Source: Channa striata (Eukaryota; Chordata; Actinopteri; Anabantiformes; Channidae). From it: DNA of 64,000 nucleotides. Under the pieces are notes generated by a model. The model ran no database searches. It had not been told where the DNA came from and saw only the letters and a program-made list of their open reading frames with translations. Below are positions 1 through 9,013 of this stretch, piece by piece. Position 1 is the stretch's first letter. The number at the start of each line of letters is the position of its first letter. The stretch spans positions 5,466,932 to 5,530,931 of the forward strand of contig CM065169.1 in the NCBI GenBank assembly GCA_033026295.1. The letters run 5' to 3'. Position numbers and translations under genes: made by a program.

Positions 1-1453
1 AAGTAATTTTAACAACTTCAGCTAAGCTTTCTTAGCTGAGGCACATTTCTTCTTCAGCATGGAGCTCGAAGTGGAACTCCTCTCCTCGAACTTCTTGGAG
101 CTTCTTGGAACTTCTTGTAACTTCTTGGCACTTCTAACTAAGGAATTTTAACTTATTTTATATTGTTGGGGCGTCGCCCAGACTATGAGGCGTTGCTGCT
201 AAATTTAAATTTACCGCGGAGGGGAGAGCGAGTCCCTCCTCCTAGATCAAATGAAATCTTTGTTCGGTTGAAGTCAAATATAGATTTCTATTTTCATCAA
301 GCCCAAAATCTCACATTATAAGACAAAGCAACATATTATAATGGTTATACTGTGGAGGTTAAAATGTTTAAACATGATTACTGCGTGTAATATTCGATGT
401 CGCATTTCAACATACATGTGAGAGTCCTGATTTAGACAAATAGACGGAATCCAATGATTATTACATGGAAAGTTAGCTTTGTCTAATACCTATTAATACA
501 CATTCAGAACACACAACAACAATTAGAAATTCATTCACGCATTATCTGGACATCGCAGCGGATTAATATAACAGGATAATGCTTACATTTACATAACTAA
601 GGTGTGCATGAATATGTAACATGTATGTGTAATATACAGAATTAACAGAAGAATATGACATTACGTTTTAACTTTCAGACAACAAATTAATGCAGTTTTG
701 TTTCTTTCTATAGACGAATATCTTTGGGATGCATTTATAATTTCCACCCAAGGGTGGCAATGTTGTGCCGTGTTACTCTTTCACGTCATTCTGAATTAAA
801 ATGTTTATTTTATAACTCCGTCATTTCTCGTCGTAGAAAGGACGGTATCATGTCAGATTGTTCCAAATTTGCTTCTGAACACATTGGTGTGAGTTTTATA
901 AAGCTTGATAGCTGATTTGTCCCTGTTTTGGGGTTTGAGTTTAAACAAAGTCTTTCTGTCTAAGTAGTTTTACACCTCAAGTTTTATGGTTGTTTTGCAA
1001 ATTCCGTTCCAGCGAGCTGGTACCATCTTGATAAGAACGTCATTTGCAAGTGAGTTAGGAGACAGTCTAGGGTCTGGTAGATGAAAAGACTCATGGCAAA
1101 ATTTATGCTAATGGCATGAGTGTCAATTCGGGGCTTTAAGCCAGATGTGGTTTGTTTGTTTTACTCAGTTCTTTTTGGTGTTATCTGGTCCTGGGGAGGA
1201 TAGAGCTGGATTGTTTTATAAAGAAAGTTTATTGCCGGGTCAGTCTACCTCCCCCTTGCTTTCCACGTGGAGGTTGAATTCCAAACTCCTGTTGTCCCAG
1301 GTTTAGGTTCGATAACACAGAAATGGATGCTACATATTTAAATTTGAATAATGAACATGTAGGCTTACTCAGTTCAGTTCTTGGTGTATGTATAGAAAAA
1401 AAGGTCCATTAAATCTTTAATGCTCCTATTTTTATTTATGTATTTTCTTTTAG
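1..1453. other. Presumed itgb1 intron, no exon recognised
   Basis: The sequence lies upstream of the first recognisable integrin exon, so it is probably intron. I see no integrin-like coding segment on the plus strand. It begins with a perfect 8-bp inverted repeat (19-26 and 31-38, CAGCTAAG with a 4-nt loop) and a run of near-identical decamers related to AACTTCTTGG at about 89-135. The short open frame at 724-915 has no family resemblance and is treated as chance. Confidence 0.5.
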
Positions 1454-1676
1454 GACACGGGAGCTGTGAGTGTAGAATGTGTATCTGTGACCCCATGTGG
1501 ACTGGAAGTGCTTGTGACTGTTCTATGGACAGTAGCACGTGTATGGCCAGCAACCAGCAGATCTGTAATGGCAGAGGTACATGTGAATGTGGCACCTGTA
1601 AGTGCACTGACCCCAAATTCCAGGGTCCAACCTGCGAGACTTGTCCCACCTGTCCAGGAGTTTGTACTGAACACAA
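1454..1676 (+). CDS. itgb1: itgb1 exon: I-EGF 3/4
   Basis: The acceptor is ttttag at 1448-1453 and the donor gtaagt at 1677. The exon enters with two bases completing a glycine codon and leaves two bases (AA) of a lysine codon. It encodes cysteine-rich EGF-like sequence from HGSCECRMC through SACDCSMDSSTC and CNGRGTCECG to CTEHK. Length 223 nt. Confidence 0.95.
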
Positions 1677-2845
1677 GTAAGTAATTTAAGACTTGTCAGT
1701 GTACAATTACTGTTAATAATTAACCCAAACTAGTGGTTTCCTCCAGTGTCACTGTCTTTTCTTGGTTTGCATATGTAAGCTTGTTGCTGGGACACAGTAC
1801 CAGTAATAAACCAACATGTGACTAAAGAGCCAATAATACCTAGAGTCAAGAGTTTGGCAAATTAAAAAAATGACTTTAGATTAACTATGGGTGGTTAATG
1901 GCTTAACAAAAACATGTAAAATGTAATCACCGTATTCTGGTAAAAGCTCACAGCACTTATGAAGAGGAGGAAAATTTTCAGTGATTCATAATTATTTTAA
2001 CATGCATATGATAAAGTGGCACTTTAGTTCCTGAAATTGTTGTTTCTATTTCTGCACAAATATGGCCTATTAAGTTGATAAAATTCCTAAAACTAGATAA
2101 AGAGAACTTTTTTATTAATTTATTTATTGTAAAACAATATTTTTTGACAGAACAGGTATTTAGGAACTGTTGGGAGCTACTGTTGCAGCAATCACTTCAA
2201 CCGAACATTTGAAGAGCTTCTTCATCAGCCCTGCACATCAAGTTTGGAGCAATTGTAATCCAGTCGTACGGAATAGTTTCAACTCAGGAATGTTGGTTTT
2301 GTTTTTTTTCATTAACTGTTGGCTTCCAACCTTCACAGCATTTCCTTCTAATTAATTTATGACATTGACTTAGACATTTCAAAACATTTCAATTACAGTT
2401 GTACAGTAACTTTCAAAGATTATAAAACAAAAATAATCTTGATTATCTTGCCCTTTTTCCTTTCGTGATAATATTCTTGCTCAGTATTGTTATACATCCA
2501 GCAAACCCCTTTTCTTTACAGTGGTGTGCTTTCAGCCCTTACCAAATGCTCAAATGCTTTCATCCAGGCTGCAGTGTGTGTAGTTCACCCAAAGATTTTA
2601 CAAATCAAAGTTCCAGTTCCAAAGAAGAAGAGCCAAAAGAGTTAAGTAACAAGAAATTAGTTCTTTAGGTCAATGGTGAATAGCCATATTGGCAGGAATA
2701 CATTTAAAAAATTAGCAGAATGGCAGAGGGGAGGCAGGTGCTAAAGTTGCATAAAATGGTAAATGGTCTGCACTTATATAGCGCTTTTCTACCTGTTGGT
2801 ACTCAAAGCTCTTTACATTGCTTCTTATCTACCCATTCACACTCT

Positions 2846-2880
<35 letters not shown>

Positions 2881-5800
2881 TCATACACCAATGGGGGAGC
2901 TGCTATGCAGCTGGCCAACGCTCACCGGGAGCAACTAAGTGGGGTTCAGTGTCTTGCTCAAGTACACTTCGACATGTGACCAGAGGAGCTGGGGATCAAA
3001 CCAACAACTGTGGGATTGGTGGACGACCACGCTACCAACTGAGCCACAGTCGCCCCCTTTACTCTATAAACTGTAGCACAGCAAGTGACAGAAGTAACAT
3101 GTTTACTCAAAATTCATATGACATAAATTGGTTGAAAATGAGGGGACCCAAAAACATGGGTAAATAGTCTGCACATTTCTACCTTATTGGTACCCAAAGC
3201 ACTGGGTTTACACTGTTTCTCATTCAGCCATTTGTCACGGAGGGGGAACAAAAATCTATAAAAAAATCAGACTCCCGCAGACTTTCCTTTATATTATTCC
3301 TCCTAGAACATAGACTGTTAATTTACCAAAAAAATAATTAATAATAAATAAATGCATGTTCTTTTTCTAAAATAAATAAAACATTTACTCAAATAATAAT
3401 GAAAGCAATGTTGAAGAAAAAAGCATTTTAAAAAATCTACAATCAAGCAATAACCATAATCGAGCAGCCCTAGCTCTAACTGTGTTTGATAGAATAACTG
3501 GCTCTGCCATTACGTTGGTCAGTGTCCCTTTGGTATCACTCAAACCACCCATTGCAAAAGGGGATTATAGGTTCCTTGTGACATCCTAGATTATTGCGCA
3601 CTTTGCTTTTGGTGTGATCTGGTGTGTTTACAGTAGGGTCTCAAATGGATATTTCACAGAGACACAGCACAATTTTTAAATCGCCAAATAACTGCAAATT
3701 AAGCTCCAATAAAACATTCTTTAAGTGCTACAGGCTCAAAACAATCAAGAGAAGTAACCCTGCAGCCATGCTTCACATGCATGTGACACATTCTGCCTAT
3801 GGACAAATTCAGTAAGAGTAGAAATAAAAATTTCAAGACAAAAGCAAGATTGATCCTAATCCTGACAATGATGAGTAAAAGACAGGACTAGTGTAAAAAT
3901 AAAACAGTTCAGGTGGGACTGTACATGCAAATAACTGGAAATAATTGTGTCTTGTTGCTCAAAATTCAGGCTTGCATATATTAACTTTTTGTGCATGTGG
4001 AACAGATTAGGAGTTAGGGGTGGATTACAAGAGGGAGGGAAAGAGAGCATTGACAGGTTTAAACTATATGCTGTACTTTTTGTTTTGTCTTTTTTTTCCC
4101 TTCAATCTCTTAGATTTTTGCTGCCCCGTAAGTCGCTTTGGATAAAAGCGTTTGCTAAATGTCTAAATGGAAATTGTAAACCTAAATGCTTGATTCGGGA
4201 GGCGTTCACGTACACTGCTGTTGTTGTGCGCAAACTCCTGGTGATTTAACAGACCTTGGTCACCACTCTGGGTTTTATTTTATCTGTGTCTAAGATTACC
4301 ACTTCTAAATCTGATCACACAGACCTAAGACATACTTTTATATTAGGCGTCATTTACCCTGTGAGATGATATTGATATCTCTGACATATAAAACAAATAC
4401 AGTTAATGTCCATGAATTTGCTTGGAACTCCAGCTGTCCCTTGTAATTCAAGGACTTGCCTGAGAAGAATTGCATGTACCTATTGAAGTTTTCATAAATT
4501 TTTACAGGAAACTACTGTACAGCCATGGCTATATTGTAAACAGCAACTGCTTCAACCTACTTTGGCTTAATTCAAATGATAGTTTAGCAAATTTAAGATA
4601 GTTTAGAAAGTTTAGCAAGATATAAAGAGATATAGGCTAAAAAGACTAAAATTAGAGACCACAGCAAACTTGGAAGAAGGGACACTGCAGAAACAGCAGA
4701 CCAAATGACACTGATCATTGTTAACCAAAGCAAAATGTTCTTCAGAGAGTGTGTCCAGTGCCGGGCATTCGGAACAGGAGAAAAAAAGGACACATGTGAG
4801 CGACACTGCAGCTACTTCAACCTCATTAAAGTGAAGGACCGAGAAAAGTTGCCCCAGCCCACTGACACTTCTTACCCTGTGATGCACTGCAAAGAGAGGG
4901 ATGCCAATGACTGCTGGTTCTACTACACCTATGCTGTCAACAACAACACAGAGAAGGAAGTCCATGTGGTCGACACACTAGGTAAGCAGTAAGTTGACCT
5001 GACATGAATCAGGGTTTCTGTTACAGAGAAAGCTAATTACTGATGTGGTTGTGTTGACTAGCATATACTGTATAGGCTATTAATTTCTTCACATACAGCC
5101 ATATGATGGCATGGTTTGTTTTTCTGTTGGTTTCATTTGCACTCTTACCTTAAGCAGACTAACACAAGTTGCACTCTTGTATTTTTCAGACTGCCCCGCT
5201 GGCCCCGATATCATCCCAATAGTTGCAGGTGTGGTTGCTGGAATTGTCCTAATTGGCTTAGCCCTGTTGCTCATCTGGAAGCTGCTGATGATCATTCATG
5301 ACAGAAGAGAGTTTGCCAAGTTTGAGAAGGAGAAGATGAATGCTAAGTGGGATACGGTGAGTGTCTGGAACTGTAACAGGCTTTATGAAAGTTAAGCCAG
5401 ATAAATATTATTTTCTTCTCTGTTGGCTAAGGCTTGGTGATTTAAATATGGAAAACAGGTGTTTGGCTGCTCTGCAAACCCAACCACTGTCAGGGAATTA
5501 TCATGTGGAGATCACTGTTCTTAGCAGCTGATGAGATTCCCAGACTTGTTTATGTTATTACGAATGTCCCGCTTGCATTCTTTACATTCTCACAGCTGCA
5601 GAAACAGATTAAGGACGTTGCATTTGAATGGTGCTCAAAATAAATGGTAACGTATGAGAGATTGTATGGACTTTTTTGGAAATATTATGCACTCTGAGAA
5701 AGCTGGACTTTTTCTGGGGAGTGGCCACAGCTCCTCCCCTTAATGCCGCCCTTCTGTGCAGCCTCATCAGCCAACATCAACATGACAGCCAGCTGAATTG

Positions 5801-7309
5801 CAACACCTTTTTGTACAGAAATATGCCTCCACCTAGTGGTGGTATTGAGACATTCACAGCGTGAATGACTATCTCAAAGATAATGGGTACATTTGAAGCC
5901 CCTTACATGATCATGTACATTTAGTCATTTGGCAGACGATTTTATCCAAAGTGACTTCCAAAGTTTAACTTTACAACAAATTTATTAGTTTTTGTTTAAT
6001 TTTTTTTACTATTGATAATATTGTGGTAGACAGGAGGAGAGTCTGATGTTCTGCAATAACCAATTTAATTAAATGTAATGCTTCTATTTTTTTTAGGTGT
6101 ACAATGTCCACAGAAAGCTTCCATTTACTGTGTATTTTTACAAAAAACAAATACATTAGATAAACACATGTAAATAAAAAATATTGCCACTGAACAGCAA
6201 ATGTTGTGTCTGTTAAATTTATTTAAACACAAATTTTGATAATCCAACTAATAAAAACAAAAATGTAAACGTTATATGGCCTACATAAGGCTTTTTTCTT
6301 TCAATGCATGCCCCCAAAACCCAGTATGGACGCAAACAAGGGTGTTACGTGAGACTTACTGTGCTCCTCACACTTGCGGTGTAGACGGCATCACGGTCTC
6401 TGTGAATACTTGCCCTTGTTAGGTTAACTCCAGCAAGACTTGTCTCTAATAGACAGAGTTTGAAGGTCTGTAGGACAGAGCATACATACAAAAAATGGCT
6501 TAGTGAAATATATTTTTACAGTAATTAACAAAACGTTGTGTGTAACTGTGATCAAGAACATTGTTTATTAGGGGACATCAACTATTAAGGGCATATTTTA
6601 TTAATCTATTCTCATCTTGTTATCTCTTTTTCTCATATTAGTGATTCTGTTTGCAGTAGGATTTTCTATTTCATACTTCTTTTTTCTATGCTTTTGTTCT
6701 TTTTCCCTCTTGAACTCTATTCTGTCATTATTCTCCACCTTCAGCAAGAAAACCCCATATACAAGAGTCCTATTAATCAGTTCCAGAATCCACACTATGG
6801 ACGTAAAGCTGCTGTCCTTTAAGTTTGTATTTCTTTCCTTTTGCACTTCATTTCCCTGCATGGACTCATTCTGAATGCATTCGGTACTCTCTTACTAAAA
6901 CAATACATAATTATGTATTTGCCTTCATTGTTTCAAAAACTGCATGATTGTGTAGACTTTGAGGATATGATGTTTTTCTCAGACTACCAAAACAACAATT
7001 TTGTCTGGTAAGTAATGAATCTTAATAATTAGGAGGACTAATTCATACTTACGTAGAATTTAGTGTTTTATAACAAAAAGATGAAACATGTGTGCTGTAA
7101 ATGATGACAGATATATTTAAGCAAAATTCAATTTTTGTTTCAGGATGTGACCCAGTTTTCCTGTCTCTGTTGCCAAATTTGTGAGAAATTTGTTATGGTC
7201 TTAAAAAAAATTATTATAACCCTAACATTTCTTTTATTTCTAGGGTGAAAATCCAATCTACAAAAGTGCTGTCACAACTGTAGTCAATCCCAAATATGAA
7301 GGAAAATGA
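1454..7309 (+). CDS. itgb1: Integrin beta-1, C-terminal part (5' end outside window)
   Basis: Beta subunit of the beta-1 integrins, a single-pass plasma-membrane receptor that pairs with many alpha chains to bind matrix and signals through talin and kindlin. Four constitutive coding exons are visible: 1454-1676, 4746-4981, 5190-5356 and 7244-7309, all with GT-AG borders and compatible phases. They encode cysteine-rich I-EGF modules (CNGRGTCECGTCKC), the beta-tail domain (ECVQCRAF, CKERDANDCWFYYTY), a transmembrane helix after DCPAGPDIIPI, then the HDRREFAKFEKEK talin-binding stretch and two NPxY motifs (NPIY, NPKY) ending in YEGK. The tail matches vertebrate beta-1A essentially exactly, which separates it from other beta chains. 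An alternative last coding exon lies at 6745-6822. The head, beta-I and early I-EGF exons are upstream of the window. Teleosts often have several itgb1 copies, and I cannot say which one this is. Confidence 0.96.
2754..3056 (-). mobile_element. tRNA-headed SINE, family 1
   Basis: On the minus strand it begins GGCGACTGTGGCTCAGTTGG, with a canonical Pol III A box (TGGCTCAGTTGG) and a B-box-like GGTTTGATCCC about 35 nt later. It continues through a body ending TATAAGTGCAGACCATTTAC. A CA run (2849-2879) lies inside it. Related copies occur at 34226, 43381 and 52725. Confidence 0.8.
2849..2879 (+). repeat. (CA)n microsatellite
   Basis: About 15 uninterrupted CA units inside the SINE at 2754-3056. 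Confidence 0.95.
3152..3233 (-). mobile_element. SINE family 1 tail fragment
   Basis: The sequence gggtaaatagtctgcacatt then accttattggtacccaaagc resembles the 3' end of the neighbouring SINE. No tRNA-like head is present. Confidence 0.55.
4121..4190 (+). repeat. L2-type 3' tail fragment
   Basis: The sequence gtaagtcgctttggataaaa then gcgtttgctaaatgtctaaa is the 3' tail also seen at the end of the LINE at 32145-32945. Only the tail is recognisable. Confidence 0.65.
4746..4981 (+). CDS. itgb1: itgb1 exon: beta-tail domain
   Basis: The acceptor ttcttcag ends at 4745 and the donor gtaagc starts at 4982. The first base completes the lysine codon, then GAG TGT GTC CAG TGC gives ECVQC. The exon encodes GEKKDTCERHCSYFN, REKLPQP and DANDCWFYYTYAVNNN, diagnostic of the beta-1 membrane-proximal beta-tail domain. 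It leaves one base (G) for the next codon. Length 236 nt. Confidence 0.96.
5190..5356 (+). CDS. itgb1: itgb1 exon: transmembrane and proximal cytoplasmic tail
   Basis: The acceptor atttttcag ends at 5189 and the donor gtgagt starts at 5357. The exon encodes DCPAGPDIIPI, a hydrophobic helix rich in V, I, L, A and G, the KLLMIIHDRREFAKFEKEK juxtamembrane region and ends at KWDT on a codon boundary. That phase-0 boundary lets either the A exon (7244) or the D exon (6745) follow in frame. Confidence 0.97.
5357..6744. other. itgb1 intron between transmembrane exon and D exon
   Basis: About 1.4 kb of AT-rich intron. Apart from the L2-type tail fragment at 5911-5965 I see no coding exon. A stretch near 6318-6345 can be read as QYGRK but lacks the rest of a cytoplasmic exon. 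Confidence 0.6.
5911..5965 (-). repeat. L2-type 3' tail fragment
   Basis: The sequence acatttagtcatttggcaga then ttttatccaaagtgact is the reverse complement of the tail carried by the LINE at 32145-32945 (CTTTGGATAAAAG, GCNAAAT). A short remnant in an itgb1 intron. Confidence 0.6.
6745..6822 (+). CDS. itgb1: itgb1 alternative beta1D-type cytoplasmic exon
   Basis: After a good pyrimidine tract and acceptor (ctccaccttcag ending at 6744) the phase-0 frame reads QENPIYKSPINQFQ, then NPHYGRKAAVL and a TAA stop at 6820-6822. Human beta1D, the striated-muscle isoform, has the same layout: KWDT followed by QENPIYKSPIN, a second NPxY and GRKAGL. Beta1D is known to bind talin more strongly than beta1A and to serve myotendinous junctions and costameres. 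The exon sits between the KWDT exon and the common last exon, as expected for an alternative exon. A GT (gtttgt) directly follows the stop codon, so it could be an internal exon of 78 nt or a terminal exon. The coding match is strong; tissue use is inferred. Confidence 0.9.
   Translation, partial: QENPIYKSPINQFQNPHYGRKAAVL
7244..7309 (+). CDS. itgb1: itgb1 last exon, beta1A-type tail
   Basis: The acceptor tttatttctag ends at 7243. The exon encodes GENPIYKSAVTTVV then NPKYEGK and stops at TGA 7307-7309. Both NPxY motifs (talin and kindlin docking) and the intervening TT needed for kindlin binding are present. The preceding exon ends on a codon boundary, so the join needs no frame adjustment. 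Confidence 0.97.
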   Translation, partial: GENPIYKSAVTTVVNPKYEGK

Positions 7310-8316
7310 TGAGATTATAATGAACTTCTCTCAATCTATCAAGCACTTGCAGTATGTTAGGGTTCCAAAGGGGAACCTGTTGTGGAATTTATGTAATTGC
7401 TTTTTTCTGTTTATCATTACAATGCATTATTCAGTCACACCACTTTGTAGTTTTCTAAACTTTTTTTTTGCTTAACACATGATTGATATGCATTTGTTGT
7501 AGTTTTGATGTACAGCATATTATTTGTGTATATTTGTAAGCTGCATATCTCCAGATGCTATCCAGTGGGATATACAATATACTGTATTTACAAGATTTTT
7601 TTAGCTTAATTTTCACCTTCAGATACTTGGGACAGAGGTGATCACAAACTCATTAATCAAGTAAAATTGCAAGTACTTGCTTGAAAAAACACTTCACTAC
7701 AAGTCAAAATACCACTTTATGTTATTTACTCAAGTTGAAGTACATACACTGTATTTTTCCCTAAAAGTAAGAATACTCCACTAAGAAAACAACAATTTAA
7801 TATTAATTCCTAAAATCTGCAGGTCCATTATCTGCTGATCTTAATATTTCATGTATAGAAAAATTGTAATTAATTACAGTAATTCAGTGAATATACTTAT
7901 TTCCTTATGACATTGTACCAATAGACTCTGTTTGTCTCCTTATTTTTGTTGCACTGACTTCCTGTGCATTTCTATAGTGTTCCAGACAAGACTTGAGTTC
8001 AGAGTGTAATTTGTCAGCCATAATAGCACGATATATGTGTGTAGACAGGAAACAAGAGTGGTTGGAAATATTGAATAATATATAGCATTCAACTTTGATT
8101 GTTTAAAGTATGTTGAATGACAACAGAATCTGCAGTAGTGGGTAGTTGTAAATGTAATTTTAAACTGCACCTTAACAGCATGCAATGTTTAAAATTTCCT
8201 GCACATTTGTCTTGAAGGGCTAAATACACAAGATTGAGTTGAATATAAGTTTATCATTGTTTGTATTGTTGATATTCTATTGCAGTGAACAATAAAAATA
8301 TTTTTATTGTCATGAA
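7310..8316 (+). other. itgb1: itgb1 3' UTR (predicted)
   Basis: AT-rich noncoding sequence between the TGA at 7307 and the poly(A) signal at 8291. It has several ATTTA-like and U-rich stretches. The exact end is inferred from the signal position. Confidence 0.65.
8291..8296 (+). terminator. itgb1: itgb1 poly(A) signal
   Basis: AATAAA about 980 bp after the stop, followed by T-rich and GT-containing sequence. It is the first canonical signal after the stop codon that I found, and lies upstream of the rab18 promoter. Confidence 0.7.
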
Positions 8317-8699
8317 AACTGTTGCAAGTTACAAAGTAGGCCATCGTATTTGCTCTCTGCAGTAACTTTATTTCCCTGTCTCAGGTCCTTTTCTGTGTCT
8401 ACTGTCAGTTTGTTCATTGAGCTCAGTCAGTCAGTTTTGTTAACTACATTTTTGTTAAAAGTGTATTCCAGATGATACACCTCTAAAATGCTTCCACTTA
8501 TAAATGCTTTTAAGTAAAAAAAAAAATGCAGTATTTTTTTTTAAGTGCCTTTAATTATTGTACCATCTTTCCTCCCTGAACTGTTTATGGAGTTATTTAT
8601 TGAACTAATGTACCATGTGGGATAGCTGTTTCTTCTTGTAGCCGATGCATTTTTTTAAAAAAATTGATTGTTGAAAAAAATCAAGTAAAAATTGAATGT

Positions 8700-8945
8700 T
8701 ATTAATACACGCATGACTTATGTTACAATGGTGTGTGATTTAATCTGTGATCATACACAAGTTCAATACGTACGTATACAAACCAGCCGGAAGTGCCCAA
8801 AAATCAAACCGGATAAGGTTGGAGTGAGGCTTCTTTAACATAACGTTCGCTATCAAATCCTGAGCTCTAAGCAGGAACGGAAGTTAGCCAAGAACGTCTA
8901 TTGTAGCCCATTATCTAGAGATACAGCACTAACTGTAAAAGGGAA
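8700..8945 (+). promoter_or_regulatory. rab18: rab18 promoter and 5' UTR with two ETS-like sites
   Basis: The interval between itgb1 and the rab18 start codon is short. It contains GCCGGAAGTG (8786-8795) and ACGGAAGT (8877-8884), both close to the GGAA core site of ETS/GABP factors, common in TATA-poor housekeeping promoters. I see no well-placed TATA box. The transcription start is not determinable; an in-frame TAG at 8916-8918 shows the coding frame does not extend upstream. Confidence 0.5.
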
Positions 8946-9013
8946 ATGGAAGACGATATATTAACGACATTGAAAATATTAATAATAGGAGAAAGTGGTG
9001 TTGGAAAGTCCAG
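8946..9013 (+). CDS. rab18: rab18 exon 1
   Basis: Starts ATGGAAGACGATATATTAAC and encodes MEDDILTTLKILIIGESGVG plus KS, covering the first strand and the P-loop. The donor gtaagc at 9014 splits a serine codon (AG|C). Length 68 nt. Confidence 0.96.

Larger units (their letters stand above)
1677..4745. other. itgb1 intron with SINE remnants
   Basis: Intron of about 3.1 kb. It holds a tRNA-headed SINE on the minus strand (2754-3056) with an embedded CA run, a tail-only relative (3152-3233) and an L2-type 3' tail (4121-4190). The segment around 3430-3480 ends in a motif (cgagcagccctagctct) resembling ends of degenerate fish DNA transposons; that reading is weak. No further exon is seen. Confidence 0.7.

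Noticed and set aside
724..915. Upstream itgb1 exon
   Set aside because: The translation has none of the cysteine spacing of the I-EGF or hybrid domains and lacks matching splice sites in phase.
2849..2879. CRISPR-like or functional tandem repeat
   Set aside because: It is an ordinary CA microsatellite; none of the repeats in the window show regularly spaced unique spacers.
3030..3056. tRNA gene on the minus strand
   Set aside because: The A and B boxes are part of a SINE head; the cloverleaf is not maintained and other copies of the same element occur in the window.
6318..6370. A second alternative integrin tail exon (reads as TQYGRK)
   Set aside because: Only about five residues resemble the D exon; there is no NPIYKS portion and no acceptor in the right phase.
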